DNA of 46,870 nt from Gammaproteobacteria bacterium UBA2675 (GTDB taxonomy: Bacteria; Pseudomonadota; Gammaproteobacteria; Pseudomonadales; Pseudohongiellaceae): positions 205,383 through 252,252 of the forward strand of contig DEMH01000012.1 of assembly GCA_002354805.1 (NCBI GenBank). Reading direction: 5' to 3'. Made by a program: the position numbers and the translations under genes. How positions within the stretch are numbered: position 1 is the first letter of the stretch; each line of letters begins with the position of its first letter. Shown here piece after piece: positions 33,174-40,788 of this stretch. The notes beneath the pieces were generated by a model. The model did no database searches. It saw only the letters and a program-made list of their open reading frames with translations, and was not told the origin of the DNA.

Positions 33174-36131
33174 CTACAAAATTTGTGTTTGTTTCAGGTA
33201 CCAGCTTACAAACTCATCAGACGGTACTGGTCGATGATAGAAGAAGCCCTGAATCTGATCGCACTGGTACCGGCTTAGCAGTGCCAGCTGTTCCGGCGTT
33301 TCCACACCTTCAGCAACCACTGCCATTCCCAGCGTCTTGCCCATGGAGATGATGGCCTTGCTGATCGCCTGGTCTTCCCGGCTGATGGCCAGATCGCGGA
33401 CAAAGGCGCGATCGATCTTCAGGGTGTCGATAGGGTAGTGGCGCAACTGGCCCAGCGATGAATAGCCTGTTCCAAAATCATCCAGGGCGAAACGTACGCC
33501 AGTGTCCTTGATCGCCTTGATCACAGCAATGGCATGCTCCGGATTCTGTATCATCAGGCTTTCGGTGATCTCCAGCTCCAGGCGCTGCGGGTCAATACTG
33601 GCGGCGCGTAAAGCATTGATGATGAACTTGCCAAGCTCCGGGTAATTAAATTGTCTGGCCGACAGATTGACCGCCAGATTCAGCGGCGGCAGATTCAGTG
33701 TGTCCCACTCGTGAAGCTGTTTTATGGCCTGCGTGATGGCCCATTCGCCGATGGGAATGATCAGTCCGTTATCTTCGGCAATCGGGATGAACTGACTGGG
33801 TGACACATCGCCCAGCTCTGGGTGATGCCAGCGCAGCAGCGCTTCAACCCCGACCGCCTGGCCAGTGTTCATGTCCAGTTTGGCCTGGTAGTTCAGACTC
33901 AGCTGATCGTGCTGCAGCGCCTGGCGCAATTGCAGTGACAGCCCGGCTCGGCGCTGGGTGTGCTGATGCAGCTCGGCGGAATAGCAGTGCACGTTGTTGC
34001 GGCCATCTTCTTTGGCGGCATACATGGCCGTGTCTGCGTGATTCATCAGCTCTTCTTCATTAAACGCATCAATGCCAAACAGGCTGACACCAATGCTGCA
34101 GCCGACCATGAATTCGCGATCATCCACTTTCACAGGTTGCGAGAAGGTTTCCAGAATATGGTTGGCGGTGGTCAGCGCCAGTCCACGTGCGCTGACCTTG
34201 TGCAGCAGGACCACAAATTCGTCTCCGCCCAGCCTGGCGACAATGTCGCTGCTGCGCAGCGGCAGGCGCAGACGCTTGGCAACTTCTACCAGCAGCCGGT
34301 CGCCGGCATGATGACCATAAGTGTCATTGACGGTTTTGAAGCGATCCAGGTCGATGAACAGCACGGCAAAGGCATTATCTTTATAGCGACTGGCGGTGCG
34401 CGTTGCGTTGCGCAGCAGTTCGGTGAACATCACCCGATTGGGCAGGCCAGTCAGGGTGTCGTGAGTGGCCAGATGACGAATGCGGTTGTCGGCGCGCTTC
34501 TTGTCGGAGATATCACGTGATATCCCGCGATACCCGCAAAACCTGTGCTGATCATCAAAGATGGGTTCACCAGCCAGCGACAGGTAATAAACCACGCCCT
34601 CTGAGTTGGTGAACGAGTATTCAAAGTCACGGAAGGCTTTCTCCTGTCGCAGCAGGCGACGAAATTTGCGCCAGTTCATGGTGTCTGCCCGCACGCCGGG
34701 CATGTTCCACAGATGACGTCCAATCAGGGTGCGCACCGCTTTCTGGTTGCTCTCACCGATGATGCGTCCTTCGTACTGAATGAAGTGCAGGCCGGCATCC
34801 ATCTCCCAGTAGAAGTCAGAGGTCAGACTGGTCAGACTCCGGAAACGTTGCTCATTACGTCGAATGGCTTCTGCTGCCCGCTGCTGTTCTTCGTCAGCGG
34901 CAAAACTGTCCAGTGCAAAGGAAATATTGTCGGCCATGCTTTGCAGGATGGACTGGTTCTGCGCGTCAAATGTGTCAACCGGCCCGGCGTAGAACAGCAT
35001 GACTGCGATGCACTGTTTACGCTCGAACAGTGGGTAGGCGGCGGCACTGCCGATGTCGAACTGGCGAGCCAGGTCATGCCATGGACTGGTGCGCGGATCA
35101 TTTTTGAAATCGTTGCTGCTTTGCGCCTTGCCGCTACGATAAGCCTCACTGGTCAGGCCGCGCCCTTCTGGTATGTCGGGGGTCGTGGTAACCAGTACCT
35201 TTTCGGGTTGGCGGGTATAGTTGCCGGCATTGGCAATGGCCTTGAAGCGACCGCTTTTGAGGGGAGCCAGTATCGATGCAGTCGTGAACAGGCCCGATGA
35301 CACGGCCGCTGCACAGACATCCTCAAACAGATCCTGGCGGTTTTCGGCGCGCAGAATGGCCTCGTTGGTCAGGCTCAAAGCCGAGAAAATGCGCTGCAGT
35401 CGCAAGGCGCGATTTTCCGCCTGCTTGCGGGCTGTGATGTCGCGGCCGACACCAATGATCACCCAGCGCCCCTGAATCTCGGTCGCGCGGCTATAAATCT
35501 CGATAATGGCTTCGCTGCTGTCAGAGCGCCGCAGTCGACGCTCGATTCGGCTGCTGACACCCTGTTTGATCAGCCGGTCGTAACGCTCTGTCAGTTCGGC
35601 TTCAGAGAAGCCCATCACTTTGCCCGGACTTTGTAAGATCAGCTCGTCGCGGCTAACTTCCAGGCTCAGACAGGCAGTGTCATTGGCATCAATAAAAGTG
35701 AGTGTTTCGCGATCGACCAGAAAAATCATGTCCAGCGACATGTCCATGGCGGCGCGGAAGCGTTCCAGATCTGCATCGTGGCTGCGGACACTGGTGATGT
35801 CGACAGCCATGCATTCATAATGGCTGAACCTGCCACGCTGATCCATCACCGGCGTGGCAGCGACCTGCAGATAGCGGTGACCCTCGGGTGTATTGACGCG
35901 ACATTGCCAGCGTCTGAAGGTATTGCCACCCTGCAGCTGACTGAGCCAGGCCTCGCGGTCTTCAAGGGCAATCAACTGGTCAAAGCTGTGCTGTCGCAAC
36001 TGCTGGGCAACAGCGTCGGTACTGGCCGAAAAACTGGCTACCTGATGGCAACGGCCATGGGCGTCCTGGCACCAGTACAGGTCGGTGCAAAGAGAAAGCA
36101 GAGTATGCTGCGGTTGCAGGGCAGGGGTCAT
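33174..36131 (-). CDS. PAS-GAF-PAS-GGDEF-EAL signalling protein
   Basis: A 985-residue cyclic-di-GMP protein without membrane segments. PAS-like domains occupy about 10-115, 120-240 and 420-545, with a GAF domain at about 260-410. The GGDEF domain keeps its motif at 635-639 (RLGGDEFVVLL) and an RxxD inhibitory site at 626-629. The EAL domain keeps EALLRW (763-), ELEITESLM, DDFGTGYSSL and VVAEGVET, so metal ligands look intact. Both cyclase and phosphodiesterase activity are possible; which dominates cannot be told. The ribosome site before ATG 36131 is weak. Just downstream is the chemoreceptor gene with its own promoter. Confidence 0.9.
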   Translation of the reverse strand: MTPALQPQHTLLSLCTDLYWCQDAHGRCHQVASFSASTDAVAQQLRQHSFDQLIALEDREAWLSQLQGGNTFRRWQCRVNTPEGHRYLQVAATPVMDQRGRFSHYECMAVDITSVRSHDADLERFRAAMDMSLDMIFLVDRETLTFIDANDTACLSLEVSRDELILQSPGKVMGFSEAELTERYDRLIKQGVSSRIERRLRRSDSSEAIIEIYSRATEIQGRWVIIGVGRDITARKQAENRALRLQRIFSALSLTNEAILRAENRQDLFEDVCAAAVSSGLFTTASILAPLKSGRFKAIANAGNYTRQPEKVLVTTTPDIPEGRGLTSEAYRSGKAQSSNDFKNDPRTSPWHDLARQFDIGSAAAYPLFERKQCIAVMLFYAGPVDTFDAQNQSILQSMADNISFALDSFAADEEQQRAAEAIRRNEQRFRSLTSLTSDFYWEMDAGLHFIQYEGRIIGESNQKAVRTLIGRHLWNMPGVRADTMNWRKFRRLLRQEKAFRDFEYSFTNSEGVVYYLSLAGEPIFDDQHRFCGYRGISRDISDKKRADNRIRHLATHDTLTGLPNRVMFTELLRNATRTASRYKDNAFAVLFIDLDRFKTVNDTYGHHAGDRLLVEVAKRLRLPLRSSDIVARLGGDEFVVLLHKVSARGLALTTANHILETFSQPVKVDDREFMVGCSIGVSLFGIDAFNEEELMNHADTAMYAAKEDGRNNVHCYSAELHQHTQRRAGLSLQLRQALQHDQLSLNYQAKLDMNTGQAVGVEALLRWHHPELGDVSPSQFIPIAEDNGLIIPIGEWAITQAIKQLHEWDTLNLPPLNLAVNLSARQFNYPELGKFIINALRAASIDPQRLELEITESLMIQNPEHAIAVIKAIKDTGVRFALDDFGTGYSSLGQLRHYPIDTLKIDRAFVRDLAISREDQAISKAIISMGKTLGMAVVAEGVETPEQLALLSRYQCDQIQGFFYHRPVPSDEFVSWYLKQTQIL

Positions 36132-36198
36132 CAGGTCTTATTTTTATGTTATTGGTTTCTACCTGTACTGTCGGCCACGCAGTGTGTAACAAACAGTC

Positions 36199-36227
36199 CG
36201 GCCTTGTCACAGATTGTGACAAGGCCG
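36199..36227 (-). terminator. 13-bp hairpin downstream of the ArgD-type gene
   Basis: CGGCCTTGTCACA (36199-36211) and TGTGACAAGGCCG (36215-36227) pair perfectly around a 3-nt loop. On the minus strand it lies 47 bp after the aminotransferase stop and is followed by GACTGTTTGTT, a modest T-rich run. Likely terminator separating that gene from the GGDEF/EAL gene. Confidence 0.65.
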
Positions 36228-36273
36228 CTAATCTAGCAGGGAAAGATCGATATGCCAAGCGTTCGTTCGGTAT

Positions 36274-37464
36274 TTAAACAGGCAGGCTGGCGCAGGCTTT
36301 ATCCAGTGAATTCAAGGCCTCATCGATTTCTCGAGGGCTAACCACCAGAGGTGGCAACAGGCGGATGGAGTTACCTCCGGCTTTCACCGCCAGCAGGTGA
36401 TTTTTCTGCATGGCCTTGATCAGATCGGCGTTGCTGGCTACGCAGCGCAGGCCTACCATCAAGCCCAGGCCGGTGTGCTCGGCCAGCACTTTTGGGTAAC
36501 GCTTGATCAGCTCATCCAGCCCGGCGCGCAGCTGCGTGGATCGTTCAGTGACAGTCTCCAGAAAACCCTGGTCTGTCAGCACATCCATGACGGCATTACC
36601 CACGGATGTTGCCAGTGGGTTACCGCCAAAGGTGGTGCCGTGGGTACCGGCCGTCATCACTTCAGCTACCCGCTCGGTCGACAGGCAGGCGCCAATCGGA
36701 AAACCGCCACCCAGCCCCTTGGCGGAAGCCAGTACGTCGGGTGTCACGCCCAGCGCTTCATGGGCAAACAGATAACCGGTGCGACCCATGCCGGACTGTA
36801 CTTCGTCAAACATCAGCAGAATGCCATGCTCGTCACACAGCGCACGAACCGCTTTCAGGTATTCGGCGGTGACGGGGCGGATGCCGCCTTCACCCTGCAC
36901 CGGTTCCAGAATCACGCCGGCGGTCTGGTCGGTCACGGCCTGACGCAGGGCTTCCAGGTCTCCAAAGGGTACCTGATCGAAACCACCGTCGCCGACCAGG
37001 AAACCCTCGGTATGCAGCGGATTGCGGCAGGCGGCCACCGGGGCCAGTGTCCGGCCATGGAAGGACTGCGCCAGGGTAATGATGCGCACGCGTTCCTTGC
37101 GACCATGGTGGTAGTGGAAGCGGCGCATCATCTTGAAGCCACACTCAACTGCTTCGGTGCCGGAGTTCGCAAAAAACACACGATCGGCAAAACTCTTTTC
37201 AACCAGGCGTTTTGCCAGGCGTTCCGTGGGGATATTGCTGAACAGGTTGGACGTATGCCACAGGGTTTCGGCCTGGGTTTGCAGCGTGGATACCAGGTGG
37301 GGGTGACAGTGCCCCAGACAGTTCACGGCAATACCGGCCGTGAAGTCCAGATAGGCATCGCCGGCTTCCGTATAAAGATAACATCCCTGGCCCCGGCTGA
37401 ACTGCAGGTCGGGGTGTCCGTAGTTGGCCATCAAGGCAGATTGATTCTGCATAGCTGAGGTCAT
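36274..37464 (-). CDS. argD: Class III PLP aminotransferase, acetylornithine aminotransferase type
   Basis: A 396-residue PLP enzyme. GCYLYTEAGDAYLDFTAGIAVNCLGHCHP is the N-terminal signature, FFANSGTEAVECGFKM the PLP phosphate-binding segment, LMFDEVQSGMGRTGYLFA holds the cofactor-contacting Asp, and SAKGLGGGFPIGA contains the Schiff-base lysine. ATG 37464 follows AGGAC by about 10 nt; the longer frame upstream runs through the divergent msrA promoter region. Best match is ArgD (N-acetylornithine/succinyl-DAP aminotransferase); an AstC-like catabolic role cannot be excluded as no arg genes are adjacent. Confidence 0.8.
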   Translation of the reverse strand: MTSAMQNQSALMANYGHPDLQFSRGQGCYLYTEAGDAYLDFTAGIAVNCLGHCHPHLVSTLQTQAETLWHTSNLFSNIPTERLAKRLVEKSFADRVFFANSGTEAVECGFKMMRRFHYHHGRKERVRIITLAQSFHGRTLAPVAACRNPLHTEGFLVGDGGFDQVPFGDLEALRQAVTDQTAGVILEPVQGEGGIRPVTAEYLKAVRALCDEHGILLMFDEVQSGMGRTGYLFAHEALGVTPDVLASAKGLGGGFPIGACLSTERVAEVMTAGTHGTTFGGNPLATSVGNAVMDVLTDQGFLETVTERSTQLRAGLDELIKRYPKVLAEHTGLGLMVGLRCVASNADLIKAMQKNHLLAVKAGGNSIRLLPPLVVSPREIDEALNSLDKACASLPV

Positions 37465-37588
37465 GCGCTGTTTGTCCTGTAATCGATTCCTGTTGTCAGA
37501 CCCATGCACTGGATCTTGTGATCGGTTCAACTCATGGCTGGGCACCTGAGTATGGTATTCTAGGCAGCCTGCCTTCAGATGTATAGCA

Positions 37589-37602
37589 GGGGTGCACACC
37601 CC
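37589..37602. promoter_or_regulatory. Perfect 14-bp palindrome before msrA
   Basis: GGGGTGCACACCCC lies 15 bp upstream of the msrA start, ending just before its ribosome site (GGGAG). It may be an operator or a small RNA hairpin affecting translation; no specific regulator recognised. Confidence 0.35.
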
Positions 37603-37616
37603 GGGAGTATGTAATC

Positions 37617-38243
37617 ATGTGGTTCAATGACAAAACCAGAATGGTAACGGCCGATGCGGCGCTGCCAGGTCGCGATAAGCCACTGGAGATTTCGGGACGT
37701 CACACCGTTACTGGCAATTCCATGGTGCCACCGCTGCCGGATGCACTGGAAGAGGCCGTGTTCGGTCTAGGCTGTTTCTGGGGAGCCGAGCGGGTTTTCT
37801 GGCGCCAGCCGGGCGTATTCAGCACAGCCGTTGGTTATGCCGGGGGCTTTACGCCCAATCCCACCTACGAAGAAGTGTGCAGCGGACAGACCGGGCATGC
37901 TGAGGTGGTCCGGGTGTTTTTTGATCCGGCCAAAGTCAGTTATGAAGAATTGCTTACTTTGTTCTGGCGCTCTCACAATCCAACCGAAGGTATGCGCCAG
38001 GGCAATGACCGTGGCACGCAGTATCGCTCCGCCATCTATACCGTCAACGACAAACAGCTTGAAGCTGCCAAAGCCAGTCTGGACGTGGCTCAGCAACGAC
38101 TCAGTGCTGCCGGTCATGACGCCATCACTACAGAAATCAGGCCGCTGGCCGATTTCTACTATGCCGAAGAATATCATCAGCAATATCTGGACAAGAACCC
38201 CGCTGGCTACTGCGGTATCCGTGGGCTTGAGTGTCTGATCTGA
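37617..38243 (+). CDS. msrA: Peptide methionine sulfoxide reductase MsrA
   Basis: A 208-residue enzyme repairing methionine-S-sulfoxide in proteins. The active-site GCFWGAERVF (residues about 52-61), VGYAGGFTPNPTYEEVCSGQTGHAEVV and the C-terminal resolving region (YCGIRGLECLI, two Cys) are present. The N-terminal extension of about 45 residues relative to the shortest MsrA proteins is common in the longer family members. GGGAG precedes ATG 37617. Divergent from the aminotransferase gene. Confidence 0.95.
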   Translation: MWFNDKTRMVTADAALPGRDKPLEISGRHTVTGNSMVPPLPDALEEAVFGLGCFWGAERVFWRQPGVFSTAVGYAGGFTPNPTYEEVCSGQTGHAEVVRVFFDPAKVSYEELLTLFWRSHNPTEGMRQGNDRGTQYRSAIYTVNDKQLEAAKASLDVAQQRLSAAGHDAITTEIRPLADFYYAEEYHQQYLDKNPAGYCGIRGLECLI

Positions 38244-38256
38244 ACGTTTTTGGTAT

Positions 38257-38286
38257 TTGTCACAATAATGTCTGCTAAATGTAGAT
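38257..38286 (+). promoter_or_regulatory. Candidate Pho box upstream of the second porin
   Basis: TGTCA at 38258, TGTCT at 38269 and TGTAG at 38280 form three half-sites at exact 11-bp steps. TTGTCACAATAATGTCTG resembles the array before the porin at 478. A -10-like CATAAT lies at 38314-38319 but is farther away than ideal, so activity is uncertain. Confidence 0.45.
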
Positions 38287-38418
38287 AACACGTCACGCAC
38301 CTGTCGTGTGACGCATAATTAACGTTTTCGTGACACTCAGCCATTCGGTCAAGAATCCTGCCATCAACAGCATAGTTGAGGCAGGGTTGTTTACTAAGTT
38401 TAAGAGGGGAGATCCTAA

Positions 38419-39549
38419 TTGAAGTATACCTGTTGGGCACTGAGTGCCGCGGTGGCTGCTGCCATCAGTTCATCTGCGCTGGCACAATCCACCGAATTTT
38501 CCGGCGACCTGCGCTTTGGTTACTATTCTTTCGACCGGGAAGAGCGCAACGGCACGAACCCGGATGACGGTCAGTGGCGTCTGCGCGCCCGCGCCGGTCT
38601 GCTGTGGACCATCAACGACACCTACAGCGTCAAAGGCCGTTACGCCGCGCGTGTCCACCATGAAGATAACGACAGCGAATTCCGCCTGTATCGCGGCCTG
38701 AATGGCGGCAGCAGTATCGGCCCGGGTCAGAGCACACTGGATGAGCTCTATGTGCGTGCCCGTTATGGCAACTGGGATCATCGCATCGGTCGCTTCCAGA
38801 GCAACAACCGTCTGGTGGGCGTGGCGGCCAAGTCATTCAGCCGCACCAACTCCATCAGCTGGGATGTGGGCTGGACCGACGGCATCCAGAGCACCTGGCG
38901 CGGCCCGAAGGGCTGGAACCTGACCGGTATCATCGAGCGCAATGACAAGGAAGAGGGGCCTAGCAATCTGCGTCGTGCGCCGCTTGGTTTTGACAAGTCA
39001 GAAAGCCGTGCCACCTACTATCTGGCACTGGACAGCCGCGAGACTGATGGCCTGTGGGCACAGCGCTCGGTGGATATCACCTATATTCCTTCGTCTTTGT
39101 ACTACAACGGCTACGCGGCTGGGCAGACTGAGGATTACCTGGGTATCACCGGCCGTCTGGCGACTCAGGTAACGATTCGCAATGAAATGAAGCTGGTCAG
39201 TGGTGTGGAGCTGGCCTATGCGCCGGACACGCCGCGCGCAGCCGTCATGAATCTGCCGGGTGCTGGTGATGTGGACGGTTTTGCCTGGCAGGTTTCCATC
39301 AACCTGATGGACATCGCACCTGGTCACAGCGTCGGTTTTGTGCACGGAGAGAACGACGCTGGCTGGCTGCTGTCCACCGACTTCGGCAACAACGCCTCGC
39401 TGACCGAGCTGCGTTACGCATGGCGGCCAATGTCCGGTCACCTGTTTGAAGCGCGTATCCGCCAGCGTGAAGACCTGATCCAGCAGCGCACCGCCGTGCG
39501 CAAACGTTCGGAGCAGGACTTCTACGTGCGTTACAGTATCAGCATCTAA
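38419..39549 (+). CDS. Outer-membrane beta-barrel porin-like protein
   Basis: A 376-residue protein with a signal peptide (MKYTCWALSAAVAAAISSSA-LA-QS). The mature chain has the alternating pattern of beta-barrel strands (GDLRFGYYSF, WRLRARAGLLW, DELYVRARYGNWDHRIGRFQ), ending FYVRYSISI. TTG 38419 is the start: GGGGAG (38405-38411) is well placed and the signal peptide begins there. The GRFQSNNRLVG segment resembles porins with a short N-terminal barrel signature. A possible Pho box lies upstream. Terminates just before a 39-bp palindrome. Substrate unknown. Confidence 0.78.
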   Translation: MKYTCWALSAAVAAAISSSALAQSTEFSGDLRFGYYSFDREERNGTNPDDGQWRLRARAGLLWTINDTYSVKGRYAARVHHEDNDSEFRLYRGLNGGSSIGPGQSTLDELYVRARYGNWDHRIGRFQSNNRLVGVAAKSFSRTNSISWDVGWTDGIQSTWRGPKGWNLTGIIERNDKEEGPSNLRRAPLGFDKSESRATYYLALDSRETDGLWAQRSVDITYIPSSLYYNGYAAGQTEDYLGITGRLATQVTIRNEMKLVSGVELAYAPDTPRAAVMNLPGAGDVDGFAWQVSINLMDIAPGHSVGFVHGENDAGWLLSTDFGNNASLTELRYAWRPMSGHLFEARIRQREDLIQQRTAVRKRSEQDFYVRYSISI

Positions 39550-39559
39550 GGTAAAGGGC

Positions 39560-39639
39560 GTAAAGGGGACCGGCGTAAAGGGGACGGAGGGATTTACGAA
39601 CGTAAATCCCTCCGTCCCCTTTACGCCGGTCCCCTTTAC
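39560..39639. repeat. Perfect 39-bp inverted repeat (REP-like, GGGGACGGAGGG type)
   Basis: 39560-39598 and 39601-39639 are perfect reverse complements around AA. The arms contain two tandem GTAAAGGGGAC units and the GGGGACGGAGGGATTTA core; a third, shortened unit (GTAAAGGGC) precedes the left arm at 39551. The element fits exactly between the convergent porin and wecA genes, the right arm ending one base before the wecA stop codon. It probably also terminates both transcripts. Confidence 0.92.
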
Positions 39640-40701
39640 TTAGTCCTCTTTACACCCAGCCGTCAGTGGCTCGTCGCTGTTCAGTTTGAGAACTCGTTTG
39701 GACAGTTGCAGATAGATCGCAAACACGGCCAGGAACAAGACAAACATCAGCGACTCGGGTGCAGCTGCGAAGTGTCCGATCAGACCAATTGCACCCATGC
39801 CCAGTGCTGCACCGTGAATGATCAGCACGGTTTTGCGGGGACTGAAGCCGGCATTAAGTAGACGATGGTGCAAATGATCCCGACCGGGTGAGAAGGGCGA
39901 GCGGCCCTGCAAAGGACGACGGACCAGCAGACTCACCGTATCAATCAGCGGGATGGCCAGGAACCAAAGTGCGTAGACCGGCGCAATAAACGCATTGCTG
40001 CCCTGGCTGGCGGCAATCACCAGCCAGGCGACAATAAAACCAAGCAGTGTGCTGCCGGCATCACCCAGGTAAACCAGAGCGCTGCGTTTCCAGATCAGTC
40101 GGAAGTTAAAGGTCAGGAAGGCCAGCACCGAAACAATCAGAATCTGGCTGAAATTGAGCATGGCGCTTTGACCGGCGCCCATCGCGGCAATTGACAATAA
40201 AACCAGGGCAATCACGACCAGACCGCCGGACAGTCCGTCCAGGCCATCGCTCATGTTCACCGCATTGATCACGCCCACAGTAGCAAATAATGTAACCGGC
40301 AGGGCCAGCAGGCCCAATTCCAGTGGCCCCATAAACAGAATGTCACCAAAAGACGTAATCTGCACACCTGCGCTGACAGCCATTACCCAGGCTGCAACGG
40401 CATGCACAGCCATACGAACTGATGCACGAATGTCATACAGGTCATCAATGACGCCAACGGCAAGCACAAAGCCAGAGACCGCGAGCAGGATCTGGTAGTT
40501 TTGCATCATTACCGGAGAGAGCAGGCAAATAGCAAGTGTGCCCAGGTAAATTCCCAGGCCACCGATCATCGGTGTTGGCTGCTGATGGCTTTTACGTCCA
40601 CCCGGCATATCCAGCAGGCCAATTCGACCTGCCAATGGGCGGAGCGCCACCAGGCAGAGGGCCGTTACCAGAAATACGCTTGTTAAAGCTACCAATGTCA
40701 T
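39640..40701 (-). CDS. wecA: Undecaprenyl-phosphate GlcNAc-1-phosphate transferase (MraY/WecA family)
   Basis: A 353-residue polytopic inner-membrane enzyme with about ten to eleven membrane segments. It transfers a sugar-1-phosphate to undecaprenyl phosphate, starting O-antigen or enterobacterial-common-antigen-like glycans. Motifs GVIDDLYDI (Asp-Asp), NAVNMSDGLDGLSGG and LGDAGSTLLGF, and the cytoplasmic HLHHRL histidine motif are intact. AGGGAT precedes ATG 40701. No other glycan genes lie beside it, so WecA versus another member (WbpL/TagO type) rests on family similarity. Confidence 0.85.
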   Translation of the reverse strand: MTLVALTSVFLVTALCLVALRPLAGRIGLLDMPGGRKSHQQPTPMIGGLGIYLGTLAICLLSPVMMQNYQILLAVSGFVLAVGVIDDLYDIRASVRMAVHAVAAWVMAVSAGVQITSFGDILFMGPLELGLLALPVTLFATVGVINAVNMSDGLDGLSGGLVVIALVLLSIAAMGAGQSAMLNFSQILIVSVLAFLTFNFRLIWKRSALVYLGDAGSTLLGFIVAWLVIAASQGSNAFIAPVYALWFLAIPLIDTVSLLVRRPLQGRSPFSPGRDHLHHRLLNAGFSPRKTVLIIHGAALGMGAIGLIGHFAAAPESLMFVLFLAVFAIYLQLSKRVLKLNSDEPLTAGCKED

Positions 40702-40788
40702 TTGTTGCTATCCCTGATATTTATTCTTGAATCGATCGGGCGGCAACGGCCTCATGCCGCCCGATCGACTCTCTTTCCACTACTGCGT

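Noticed and set aside
36397..37458. 353-codon frame antisense to the aminotransferase gene
   Set aside because: Its length comes from the GC-rich codon pattern of the real gene on the opposite strand; it has no domain or signal and the sense gene has all family motifs.
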